DNA from: JANQRV01 sp964533785
GTDB lineage: Bacteria; Bacteroidota; Bacteroidia; Chitinophagales; Saprospiraceae
NCBI GenBank assembly: GCA_964533785.1
Contig: CAZHNG010000160.1
Coordinates: forward strand, 1 to 14,882
DNA: 14,882 bases
Direction: 5' to 3'
Shown: piece after piece, positions 8,538 to 14,882 of the stretch
Layout of the letters: the number at the start of each line of letters is the position of its first letter
Numbering within the stretch: the stretch's first letter is position 1
Notes under the pieces: model-generated
The model's database searches: none
Seen by the model: the letters and a program-made list of their open reading frames with translations, nothing else
What the model was told of the DNA's origin: nothing
Program-made: the position numbers and the translations under genes

Positions 8538-11429
8538 TTATTTCGTGGGCTCCACAAACACCTGTAAGTCCACTTCCTGAATTTCACCTTTTCGATGTAG
8601 AAACTGAGCAGTCATTTCGGAGTGATCAATCCTGATAGCCTGGCGAACAGTATTAAGGTCCTCGCGACTTCTTATTTCGAAAGAAAAAAGCAACATGCCA
8701 TTCTTGTTTTTAGCATCGGTTTTATCCTTGAATTTTAAACCGCGATTGTTACTCTTGTAATCGTTTAGCCAAACCGTTTTGATCAAATTATTACGTCCGG
8801 ATTTGCTATTTCGGCTAAAATTTTTGCCTTCGTTCTGTTTTAGTTCCTTGTTGTTGGGTTTTATTTGGACCATGTTGATGATCTCATTGTCGAAAGCAAT
8901 AGCCAATTGATACCCTTCAACAAAATCCTCCGTTTCAGCTACGATGGACACTTCGTATTTTTTATTTTTTTCAGGTTTGGAGCGAAGTTCAATGAGGTTT
9001 TGATTGGAAGTGTTGGCTGCTCTAACCACTGGGTTTTGGTTGGTAGCAGGTGTTGATTGAAAAGGTTGTCCGGTAATCGGGTTAGGAAAACTTCCATAGT
9101 TGGCATCTCCTGAAACATCACCAGACTTGACGATAAAAAAGCTGTAATCAAAAGCATCGCAATTCAGATTGGCATCGTAAATCCAATCAAGTTGCTCCAT
9201 CCAGCTATCACTTCCGCCGGCATAAACGTATTTAGCCTGGGACGTCCGCAAAGTGGCCTTAAAAGGATATTCATTGCCTTGGTCATCCATCCTGGCGGGA
9301 TTTAGAAGATCCGCAAGCCCTCTTTCATCTGGATGAATGTCATTTTTCATGATATACGCTTTGGGAATAAAGCGCCAATTGGGAACATTCGAAAAGGAAG
9401 TGATAGTACCTAGGTTCAGTTGTTGAATCAGATCGGCATCTGCCTGGTCGATATCTACATCGGCGGCAATTCTTCTTAATGGGCAGGCAATATGTTGAAT
9501 ATTATTTACGTGTTGGCTGACGTTAATGACATCAGAAAGTGACACACCGTTATTCCAATCACTAGATTGAACGAAAGGTGTAAATTCAGTTCTGCCGCTT
9601 GGGATTGTTCCCGTGTAAGTTCCGCCACTATTCGTGATCAATTGCGTTGGTGTTCCCGTAGTCTCCGGTAATATTTCAACACCCACATTGGGAACTGTTC
9701 CAACGGCGGTCATTTCTTCACAACAGAGCTGCTCTGTACTGTCAGCACAAGTACTAGTCATTGGAAAATGTACATAGGCACTTAAATCACCAACTACATT
9801 GGCATCTGCGTAAAAGTTAAGGTTGTCTACGGCCATGTCACTTCTAAAACCACTGCCGGTGAGCCCATAAAATCTCAATTTAATAGTCTGCCCTACGTAG
9901 TCATTTAGACTAATCTGAGCTTGATGCCATTGGTATCCTTGATTACCGGATTTTGACCAAACCGGCGCCCAATTTGCTCCTTGGTTGGTACTAACTTCTA
10001 CTTTCAGCGTGCCCATCTCTTGTTCTTCCTCGTCTGCATACATATGATAAAAAAAGGTAAATAGGGCAGAAGAAGCATTACTCAAATTAAAACAGGGACC
10101 TTCTAAAAGCCCCAAATTGTTGTAGCTGTTATTGCCATTATGGCTGTAGGAAGCTTCCGTAAACACATAATAGCTTCCTTCTTGGGCCGAATATGGGCCC
10201 GTTTCGCTGGAGGGTGTTGGCCCGTTTTGTCGCACCCAAATACCGGTACTGGTAACTTCATTCCAACCACCCCAGCCGGCCTCAAAGCCTTCGTGGTAAG
10301 GAAAGTTGGCAATCAATTGATTACAACCGGTCGGATAAGTTGCGGGGGTGGAAGATAGCTCAAGTTCATCAATAGCCATATCACTTGTATAATTATCTCC
10401 TGTTACTCCAAAGAATCTCAACTTTATTTTTTGCCCCGTAAAATCATCCAAACTGACAGAAGTATCAAACCACTGGTTCTCCTGGTCGTCGCTTCTCGCC
10501 CAAATTGTCTTCCATGATGGGGCGGCTTCAGTGGCTACCTGAAGCCTTAGCGAACCCATATCTTCTCCGTACATATGGTAGCTAAAGGAAAACGAAGCCT
10601 GACTTTGTTGGGAAAGATCAAAACAAGGGCTCAACAAAACGGCATCTTTATCGGGGTAATTAGGTGAAGAGGCTTCAGTATACATATAAAAAGTGCTGCC
10701 CATTGCCCCACCTGATGGGCCTGTACCGTTAGAAGTGGTTCCGCCGCTATTTCTTCTCCAAATATTGCTGGATATTTCTTCGGTCCACTGTCCCCAACCA
10801 CTCTCAAAACTTTCTGTATATGGAAAAGAACTAATCGTAGCCGAACAGGTAAATGATGGTTCACCACCTATATTTGTAGTTACTTTTATGTTGTCGACGG
10901 CCATGTCACTTGTGAAATTTGACCCGGTTTGACCATGGTAGCGTAGTTTGATCGTACTACCCACGTAGCTGGCTAGATCTATGGTAGCTGCTCTCCAATA
11001 GTTATCCTGATCACCGGATGCTGACCATAGCGAGCTCCAGGAACTACCTCCGTTAGTACTAATTTCAAGCGTTAAGGTCCCCATTGTGCTTCCGTGCATG
11101 TGATATTGGAAACTTAAGATCGCATTAGACACCTGGCTTAGATCAAAATCAGGGCTTTCCAATATGGCAGTCTTATTGGGATATCCTGTACCACTCCCAC
11201 TTGATTCTATGTATACGTAGTAATTACCTTCACTAGCCGAATTTGGCCCAGTATCAAAAGAAGGCGTGCCCCCCGAATATCTTGTCCAGTTCAAATCATC
11301 TCCGGTTACATTTATCCAGTCTCCCAATCCACTTTCGAATGATTCACCGTAGGGATAATTGGTAATTGGATTGGCAAAAGATTGAATACAGAGGCACAGC
11401 AAGGTAAGCGCCGTAAAAATTTGTCTCAT
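8538..11429 (-). CDS. secreted triple-MAM-domain protein with dockerin-like and cohesin-like segments
   Basis: This 963-residue protein has a signal peptide (1-19, cleavage near SFA|NP). Three homologous MAM-type beta-sandwich domains follow at about 24-185, 203-358 and 376-541. Each starts with a FESG/FEAG..W motif, has YHM(H/Y)-MG(T/S)L in the middle, and ends in SDMA(V/I)D(N/E)(I/L). MAM domains usually mediate adhesion. Residues about 624-690 resemble the dockerin-like segment of Saprospiria surface proteins: two helical repeats (GVSLSDVINVSQHV and ADVDIDQADADLIQQLNLG) and a closing WRF at 685-687, with degenerate calcium loops. Residues about 824-960 look like a cohesin-type beta domain (YEVSIVAE, GYQLAIAFDN, GMLLFSFEIRS). 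I see no type IX sorting domain at the C-terminus, so export beyond the periplasm would need another route or a partner. The gene is first in the four-gene operon and ends 44 nt before the M43-like gene. Adhesion or complex assembly is the likely role; the exact partner is unknown. Confidence 0.88.
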   Translation of the reverse strand: MRQIFTALTLLCLCIQSFANPITNYPYGESFESGLGDWINVTGDDLNWTRYSGGTPSFDTGPNSASEGNYYVYIESSGSGTGYPNKTAILESPDFDLSQVSNAILSFQYHMHGSTMGTLTLEISTNGGSSWSSLWSASGDQDNYWRAATIDLASYVGSTIKLRYHGQTGSNFTSDMAVDNIKVTTNIGGEPSFTCSATISSFPYTESFESGWGQWTEEISSNIWRRNSGGTTSNGTGPSGGAMGSTFYMYTEASSPNYPDKDAVLLSPCFDLSQQSQASFSFSYHMYGEDMGSLRLQVATEAAPSWKTIWARSDDQENQWFDTSVSLDDFTGQKIKLRFFGVTGDNYTSDMAIDELELSSTPATYPTGCNQLIANFPYHEGFEAGWGGWNEVTSTGIWVRQNGPTPSSETGPYSAQEGSYYVFTEASYSHNGNNSYNNLGLLEGPCFNLSNASSALFTFFYHMYADEEEQEMGTLKVEVSTNQGANWAPVWSKSGNQGYQWHQAQISLNDYVGQTIKLRFYGLTGSGFRSDMAVDNLNFYADANVVGDLSAYVHFPMTSTCADSTEQLCCEEMTAVGTVPNVGVEILPETTGTPTQLITNSGGTYTGTIPSGRTEFTPFVQSSDWNNGVSLSDVINVSQHVNNIQHIACPLRRIAADVDIDQADADLIQQLNLGTITSFSNVPNWRFIPKAYIMKNDIHPDERGLADLLNPARMDDQGNEYPFKATLRTSQAKYVYAGGSDSWMEQLDWIYDANLNCDAFDYSFFIVKSGDVSGDANYGSFPNPITGQPFQSTPATNQNPVVRAANTSNQNLIELRSKPEKNKKYEVSIVAETEDFVEGYQLAIAFDNEIINMVQIKPNNKELKQNEGKNFSRNSKSGRNNLIKTVWLNDYKSNNRGLKFKDKTDAKNKNGMLLFSFEIRSREDLNTVRQAIRIDHSEMTAQFLHRKGEIQEVDLQVFVEPTK
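9807..11360 (-). repeat. three tandem MAM-domain coding repeats
   Basis: The segment encodes three diverged copies of one domain of about 155-165 residues, starting at residues 24, 203 and 376 (spacing 179 and 173). Shared marks are the W..R..G.T.S..TGP region, the YHM motif, W..A..L..(Y/F).G..IKLR(Y/F) and the SDMA.D ending. The copies differ in detail, so the duplication is not recent. Confidence 0.8.
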
Positions 11430-11964
11430 ATGTTTTTGTTATGTTTATAGATTAATTTTCAATGCATAGAGAAACAATCTCAATGCAAAGGCATTGCGGA
11501 TCTAAACTTAAAAGTAAAGTGCTGATTTACAACTTGGATACCACTATCCGACAAGCTAGCTTTAAATAGTAAATTTTGCGTCTTTTAATTATGGGTAGGT
11601 AAGGGAATCCTGAAAATTTTAAGATGGAATGAAAAAATCATCAGTCCATTAAGTTTAGGCCTTGTTTTAAATAATGACAATACAAAATGAAAACCATAAT
11701 GAATTCATTCAGCCCACATAAAGATTTTCTTTAGTCAGAGAGAAAGAGAAATAATTTTCTTGTTGTTCGGTAACAAAGGAAAAGACTATTTTTGAACAAT
11801 ACAAAAAAAAAGATAAATTTTAACATATATGCTTAACAACAATACTACATTGGTGTAGACATGTGTATTATTAATTAGTAGGAGAGGGTGTGCTTTTTAA
11901 AGATGTGATGGAATATGTATTATACGGCAAATTGGTGTAAAAAAGATGTAGTAGAAATCCACAA
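11430..11964. other. AT-rich intergenic region upstream of the operon
   Basis: This is a 535-nt gap between the HTH gene and the MAM gene. It must contain the promoter of the minus-strand operon, but I found no exact match to the Bacteroidota -7 box TAnnTTTG on the minus strand. A small hairpin CAATGC-AAAG-GCATTG lies at 11481-11496, about 52-67 nt upstream of the MAM start codon, in what may be the 5' leader. It has no T-tract and its function is unknown. No gene is supported here. Confidence 0.5.
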
Positions 11965-12258
11965 TCACGACCGCCCCCATTTCTGAAAAGTTTGATAAAA
12001 TTCCAATACCTCCGATTTTTTAAACCGTACCAAATTTCCATTGTGGTATTTTTTCAATCTGCCTTCGTTAGCCAATTGATCTATTTTAGTCAGGCATACG
12101 TTCAAGACTTTTTTTGCTTGTTTGCGGGTCAAATATTCCGGCAGGTCACTGAAGGCTTCTTTTTGTGGGGGAATCTCTTCTAGGATTATTGCTTTGACTA
12201 TTTTAGAAATCATCTCTTCTAGTTCCTGGGTGGGTATGACGGTTAGGCTCGTTTTCAT
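11965..12258 (-). CDS. helix-turn-helix DNA-binding protein (excisionase/MerR-like, HTH_17 type)
   Basis: This 97-residue protein has a short helical N-terminus (about 10-28) followed by a winged-helix module at about 41-92. The module reads EYLTRKQAKKVLNV, then IDQLANEGRLKKYHNGN, then VRFKKSEVLEFYQTF. This is the pattern of HTH_17/excisionase-like proteins: a first helix around TRKQAKKVL, a recognition helix, a wing with a basic tract, and a closing helix. Family members act as recombination directionality factors or as small regulators, often next to tyrosine integrases. No integrase is visible in this window, but the tmRNA gene, a common integration site, starts about 500 nt away. The gene is isolated from the large operon by 535 nt of AT-rich DNA. 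It could be a remnant of an integrated element or a stand-alone regulator. Confidence 0.8.
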   Translation of the reverse strand: MKTSLTVIPTQELEEMISKIVKAIILEEIPPQKEAFSDLPEYLTRKQAKKVLNVCLTKIDQLANEGRLKKYHNGNLVRFKKSEVLEFYQTFQKWGRS

Positions 12259-12319
12259 AGCTTTTAGTTTTATACTTTTATGCTAAAAAGTTAGGAGACT
12301 TGGGTCTACATTTTAAAAT

Positions 12320-12344
12320 GCAAAATGGGGCAAAGGGGCGCAAA
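12320..12344. promoter_or_regulatory. three GCAAA repeats with 10-bp period
   Basis: GCAAA occurs at 12320, 12330 and 12340, exactly 10 bp apart and so on the same face of the helix, 62-86 bp upstream of the HTH gene's start codon. The arrangement suggests a cooperative protein-binding site such as an operator. The third copy coincides with the left flanking repeat of the MITE-like element. Function is inferred from spacing only. Confidence 0.35.
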
Positions 12345-12607
12345 ATATCAGCAATTCTCAATTTGATTTTTGGTGATCAGAACAATCAAACTTTAAAATT
12401 AAAATGAGGCAGTCTGTGCGTTGGGTGATTACTGTAACCCGTAATTGAATTTGAAAAAACGAGAAAAATAGGACACATAGGTAAGTTTAGAATTTTTAAC
12501 CGTCATGTTCTGCTATTCTCCTATCAGCCTGAGGTAGACTCTACGTGGTGTGTTATAATCCAGTCTTTTCTTCTGTATAGATCAAATTGAGAATTGCTGG
12601 CAAAATA
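12340..12607. mobile_element. MITE-like element with 19-bp terminal inverted repeats and 8-bp direct repeat
   Basis: CAGCAATTCTCAATTTGAT at 12349-12367 is repeated perfectly inverted at 12581-12599. Just outside lie direct repeats GCAAAATA at 12340-12347 and 12600-12607, with one extra T (12348) on the left. This is the expected structure of a transposed unit of about 252 bp with an 8-bp target duplication. The interior of about 213 nt is AT-rich and too short for a transposase, so it would need one in trans, as MITEs do. The terminal sequence does not let me name the parent IS family. Perfect arms suggest recent activity. Confidence 0.7.
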
Positions 12608-12703
12608 GGGTATGGCTGGGGTTGATTGAAAAGAATGGATAACTATTCGGGAATAGATTGAATCAGGGTAAAATTGAACGATGGGATAGGAGGGATTAAA
12701 AAC

Positions 12704-12723
12704 TGTCCCCTATAGTGTCCCCT
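12704..12723. repeat. tandem TGTCCCCT pair
   Basis: TGTCCCCT occurs at 12704-12711 and 12716-12723, a 12-bp period, immediately beyond the tmRNA terminator. Short repeats of this sort are often found at recombinase core or arm sites next to tRNA or tmRNA genes. Here no integrase is visible, so this remains a descriptive note. Confidence 0.35.
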
Positions 12724-12724
12724 G

Positions 12725-12756
12725 AAAATAAAAAAACCGCTGATCAACAGCGGTTT
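12725..12756 (-). terminator. intrinsic terminator of the tmRNA gene
   Basis: On the minus strand a perfect 9-bp stem AAACCGCTG / CAGCGGTTT with a 5-nt loop is followed by a T-rich run (seven T, then A, then four T, counting the three T's of the stem). It begins 15 nt after the tmRNA 3' end. The plus strand lacks a T-tract after the stem, so it acts in the minus direction. Confidence 0.85.
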
Positions 12757-12770
12757 AAGTGTAAAATTTG

Positions 12771-13147
12771 TGGAGACGGCGGGAGTCGAACCCGCGTCCA
12801 GAGAAAGCATTACTAAGCCTTCTACATGCTTATTTACCAGTTCAATTTTCGAGGATAAGAAAGGATTGGTAACCCTCCCGTACTTATCCCTTAGCTCCAA
12901 AATTTTCGCTCAACAGTTGAAACGACGCTGCCAAGCTAGCCCGAGGGTTGGTTGATATGCGGCACGCTGTGTATCAGGCATCAAGCGTACGGCATAAAGG
13001 CAGTTTAAGACCTAGTCTTACGCTGCCATGGCATAGTTATACTCGCCATGTAAAATTGGTTTATAATCATTTGTTAACGGAGTGAATTATAATGCTCCGA
13101 CATGCTTACTTAGCAAACATCAATCCTGTCGATTCCGGTACGTCCCC
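12771..13147 (-). ncRNA. ssrA: transfer-messenger RNA (tmRNA)
   Basis: The 377-nt gene encodes the RNA that rescues stalled ribosomes by trans-translation together with SmpB. The 5' end (GGGGACG) pairs with the 3' end (CGTCTCC) as a 7-bp acceptor stem with one G-U pair, followed by discriminator A. The T-arm GCGGGTTCGACTCCCGC lies at 12779-12795, and the 5' tRNA-like part contains the conserved GGAATCGACAGGATTG. The tag frame starts at GGC (13045-13047) and reads GEYNYAMAA, then TAA. The bases after the discriminator read CAA, so the 3' CCA is not encoded and must be added afterwards. An intrinsic terminator follows. The gene is one-piece, not circularly permuted. Confidence 0.96.
13018..13047 (-). 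other. tmRNA proteolysis-tag reading frame (GEYNYAMAA)
   Basis: Codons GGC GAG TAT AAC TAT GCC ATG GCA GCG TAA give the tag GEYNYAMAA, to which the alanine from charged tmRNA is prefixed. The GE..NYA.AA frame fits Bacteroidota tags. The usual ALAA end that ClpXP-type proteases recognise reads AMAA here. Resume codon and frame were chosen because only this frame gives a short tag ending in two alanines. Confidence 0.88.
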
Positions 13148-13492
13148 TTTTTTAGACGCTAGATTTTAGATGCTAGACGCCAGAGAGGGTTGAGGGAGGG
13201 TGTGAGGATTTGAGTAAGTGTATGAATAACATTCTTGAACTTCTGATGTTGCTCTACTACTTAAGACGACTCTTCCTTCTTTTAGGTAGAGTGTGGTGTG
13301 TTACAAAAGGTGTGAGCAGTGAATGTACTTGAAATAACTGAATTGCAGGGGAAAAAGTTCCGTAAACTTCAAGTTAACTTTACAATGCTCATTTCGCTTT
13401 GCCGGCTCATTTTCTAATTCTCTGTCCCAATTCTAATCAAATAGGGCTATCTTAACTGCTGCATTTCTTCTATTGCATCAGAAAAATTATTC
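13148..13492. other. divergent intergenic region between tmRNA and dehydrogenase gene
   Basis: These 345 bases must hold the promoters of both the tmRNA (minus) and the dehydrogenase (plus). No exact TAnnTTTG box is seen on either strand. The best plus-strand candidate is TAACTTTA at 13375-13382, one mismatch from the consensus, with no well-placed upstream TTG. A short repeat lies next to the tmRNA 5' end and is listed separately. No small gene is supported. Confidence 0.45.
13154..13178. repeat. TAGAYGCTAGA direct repeat
   Basis: TAGACGCTAGA (13154-13164) and TAGATGCTAGA (13168-13178) are nearly identical 11-mers 14 bp apart, immediately upstream of the tmRNA 5' end. Similar low-complexity repeats occur between genes in several bacterial groups. 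They sit where the tmRNA promoter should be, but no regulatory role is shown. Confidence 0.45.
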
Positions 13493-14704
13493 ATGAAAAT
13501 CAGGAAGATCGGCATCCTTAGAGAAAGCAAAGTTCCAACCGATTCCAGGGTTCCCTTAAATCCGCAGCAGTGTGCCCGGATGGTAAAGGAATTTCCGGTT
13601 CAGATTGTTGTTCAGCCTTCGCCAATTCGTTGTTTTAAAGATGAAGCGTATCAAAAAGCGGGGCTGATACTTCAGGAGGACTTGAGTGATTGCGATGTAT
13701 TATTGGGTATCAAAGAGGTGGCAGTTGATCAGTTGATTCCGAAAAAAATATACTGTTTCTTTTCGCATACGGTGAAGAAACAGGTTTACAACCGTCCTTT
13801 ACTACTAGCCTTGCTGCAAAAGCAAATCAAGCTGATTGATTTTGAAATGTTAAAATATCCCAATGGGAACCGGGTTATCGCCTTTGGCTATTTTGCTGGT
13901 ATGGTAGGTGCTCATAACGCCTTGTGGACCTACGCGCAACGGACGGGGGCATTTTCACTGCGTCGCATGAAAGATTATCCGGACTACGCTGCTGCGAAAA
14001 ATGGTTACGCCTCCCTGCAAATTCCACCGATCAAGATTGTCATTACCGGAACGGGTAGGGTAGGGCAGGGGGCTACCCAAACTTTATCGGATATGAGTAT
14101 CAGGCAAGTTAGTCCAGCATCATTTTTGCAGGAAAGCTTCGGTTTACCTGTTTTTACAAAGCTGGAACCCAAATATTACGTCAAAAGAAAGGATAATCAA
14201 CCTACCTACAAACAAGACTTTTATAATGATCCCCATCTTTTTCAAAGTAATTTTTTGTCTTTTACCCAAATAAGTGATATCCTGATCAACGGTATCTACT
14301 GGAAAAACGGAGCACCTGCCTTTTTTACCCGGGAAGAAATGTTGCGAGAAGACTTCAACATCAAAGTGATTGCTGATATCTCCTGTGATATTTTTCCGGA
14401 TGGGGCGGTACCTTCTACGTTAAGGGCGACGATTATTAAAGATCCGGTTTATGGCTATGACCCTTATCTACAAAAAGAAATTGCTCCCTACCAGGAAAAA
14501 GGGATCGATATGATGACCATTGATAATTTGCCAAGTGAATTACCCGTGGACGCTTCTACCAGCTTTGGGGAACAGTTGATCAAGGAAGTTATACCTGAAT
14601 TGCTAAAAAGTAAAAGCCCAATGATCGAAAGGGCTACGGTAACGAACAATGGGGATTTGGGAAGACATTATTCTTATTTGGAGGACTTTGTTGAGGGGGA
14701 ATAG
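13493..14704 (+). CDS. saccharopine dehydrogenase (lysine-forming)/alanine dehydrogenase-family NAD(P) oxidoreductase
   Basis: This 403-residue protein has the AlaDH/PNT-type N-terminal domain (about 4-140) and a Rossmann domain with GTGRVG at 186-191. It matches the LYS1-type saccharopine dehydrogenase pattern: R19 in DSRVPL, LGIKEV with Lys74 and Glu75, FSHT with His92, IDFEMLKYPNGNR with Glu118 and Arg127, AFGYFAG (130-136) and DNLPSELPVDAS (344-355). Lys74 and His92 line up with the catalytic Lys77 and His96 of the yeast enzyme. The reaction would interconvert saccharopine with lysine and 2-oxoglutarate using NAD, in the cytoplasm; bacteria usually use it in lysine breakdown. The length is slightly above the fungal enzyme (about 373). 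The gene stands alone on the plus strand, divergent from tmRNA, without a clear Shine-Dalgarno sequence, as is normal in Bacteroidota. Family assignment is firm; the exact substrate is less so. Confidence 0.88.
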   Translation: MKIRKIGILRESKVPTDSRVPLNPQQCARMVKEFPVQIVVQPSPIRCFKDEAYQKAGLILQEDLSDCDVLLGIKEVAVDQLIPKKIYCFFSHTVKKQVYNRPLLLALLQKQIKLIDFEMLKYPNGNRVIAFGYFAGMVGAHNALWTYAQRTGAFSLRRMKDYPDYAAAKNGYASLQIPPIKIVITGTGRVGQGATQTLSDMSIRQVSPASFLQESFGLPVFTKLEPKYYVKRKDNQPTYKQDFYNDPHLFQSNFLSFTQISDILINGIYWKNGAPAFFTREEMLREDFNIKVIADISCDIFPDGAVPSTLRATIIKDPVYGYDPYLQKEIAPYQEKGIDMMTIDNLPSELPVDASTSFGEQLIKEVIPELLKSKSPMIERATVTNNGDLGRHYSYLEDFVEGE

Positions 14705-14882
14705 CCCGAGGTTGTCTCATAAGTCAACACTAAGGCGATAAGGCCAAATAATTCACTCCGACTAAGTCGGGCAAAGAAGCGCGAAGAAAAAAATCCCTGC
14801 CTGCGATGCCGCACATAGCCGTCAGGCTAAGAGTTAATTTAAGTAACGAGTTAAAGAACTCTTGAAATCTTTGATTTTTCAA
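14705..14882. other. gene-free right end of window
   Basis: After the dehydrogenase stop I see no coding signal. GAGGTTGTCTCATAAGTC at 14709-14726 resembles the end of a transposable element of the type seen in Bacteroidota, but no partner repeat lies within the window. A short palindrome CCGAC-TAA-GTCGG at 14758-14770 lacks a T-tract. The window ends within this stretch, so its context is cut. Confidence 0.4.

Larger units (their letters stand above)
12259..12770. other. gene-free accessory stretch between HTH gene and tmRNA
   Basis: These 512 bases contain no convincing gene. They hold, in order, three GCAAA repeats with a 10-bp period, a MITE-like element with 19-bp inverted repeats, a TGTCCCCT tandem pair and the tmRNA terminator, each listed separately. 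An 85-codon open frame at 12643-12900 on the minus strand overlaps the tmRNA and is not a gene. Confidence 0.6.

Noticed and set aside
8538..8960. Type IX sorting domain at the end of the MAM protein
   Set aside because: The C-terminus lacks the PNPA-like start and the GxY...KxxxxR-type end seen in sorting domains. It reads instead as a cohesin-like strand pattern.
11481..11496. CAATGC-AAAG-GCATTG hairpin as a terminator or riboswitch
   Set aside because: The stem is only 6 bp with no T-tract on either strand and no conserved riboswitch core. It is noted only as part of the intergenic region.
11763..11794. Plus-strand TTG and TATTTTTG pair that fits the Bacteroidota promoter pattern
   Set aside because: No plus-strand gene lies downstream before the convergent HTH gene and tmRNA, and such AT-rich matches are expected by chance.
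12643..12900. 85-codon open frame on the minus strand
   Set aside because: It overlaps the 3' part of the tmRNA and its terminator. The translated piece LDAGSTPAVST is the well-known false translation of a tmRNA/tRNA 3' end.
1..14882. CRISPR array, rRNA or tRNA genes
   Set aside because: No regularly spaced 24-40 nt repeats with unique spacers, no rRNA signature segments and no complete tRNA cloverleaf other than the tRNA-like domain of tmRNA were seen.

Overview
The window reads as chromosomal DNA of a Bacteroidota bacterium, most likely of the Saprospiria/Lewinella type. The evidence is a type IX secretion sorting domain, an M43-type peptidase fold, a Sec-exported giant YD/RHS protein of the Bacteroidota type, MAM domains combined with dockerin-like and cohesin-like modules, no Shine-Dalgarno sequences of note, and a tmRNA whose tag (GEYNYAMAA) fits the GE-x-NYALAA style of this phylum. 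The lineage is inferred from gene content, not from a marker gene.

Layout. Positions 1-296 hold short repeats and no convincing gene. Positions 297-11429 are a tightly packed four-gene array on the minus strand, transcribed from high to low coordinates: (1) a 963-aa secreted protein with three MAM domains, a dockerin-like and a cohesin-like segment; (2) a 461-aa secreted M43-like protein with a type IX sorting domain whose zinc-binding motif is destroyed; (3) a 2124-aa exported YD/RHS protein ending in a metzincin-type protease domain with an intact HExxHxxGxxH and Met-turn; (4) a 124-aa lipoprotein starting 12 nt after the RHS stop. Gaps are 44, 49 and 12 nt and no terminator is visible between the genes, so they are probably one operon.

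Positions 11430-13147 form an AT-rich accessory stretch. It contains a small HTH (excisionase/MerR-like) gene, a ~252-bp MITE-like element with perfect 19-bp inverted repeats and an 8-bp flanking direct repeat, and the tmRNA gene (ssrA, minus strand) with its intrinsic terminator. Positions 13493-14704 (plus strand) encode a saccharopine dehydrogenase/alanine dehydrogenase-family oxidoreductase, a probable housekeeping gene. The last 178 bases contain no recognisable gene.

How the genes may work together (inference). The RHS protein looks like a polymorphic toxin carrier whose variable C-terminal domain is a protease, and the adjacent lipoprotein is placed as its immunity partner in the cell envelope. 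The two upstream genes add a multi-domain adhesive protein and a catalytically dead protease fold. The full set could be a contact-dependent or surface-displayed protease effector system with dedicated accessory proteins. No part of this has been tested here; it rests on motifs, order and spacing.
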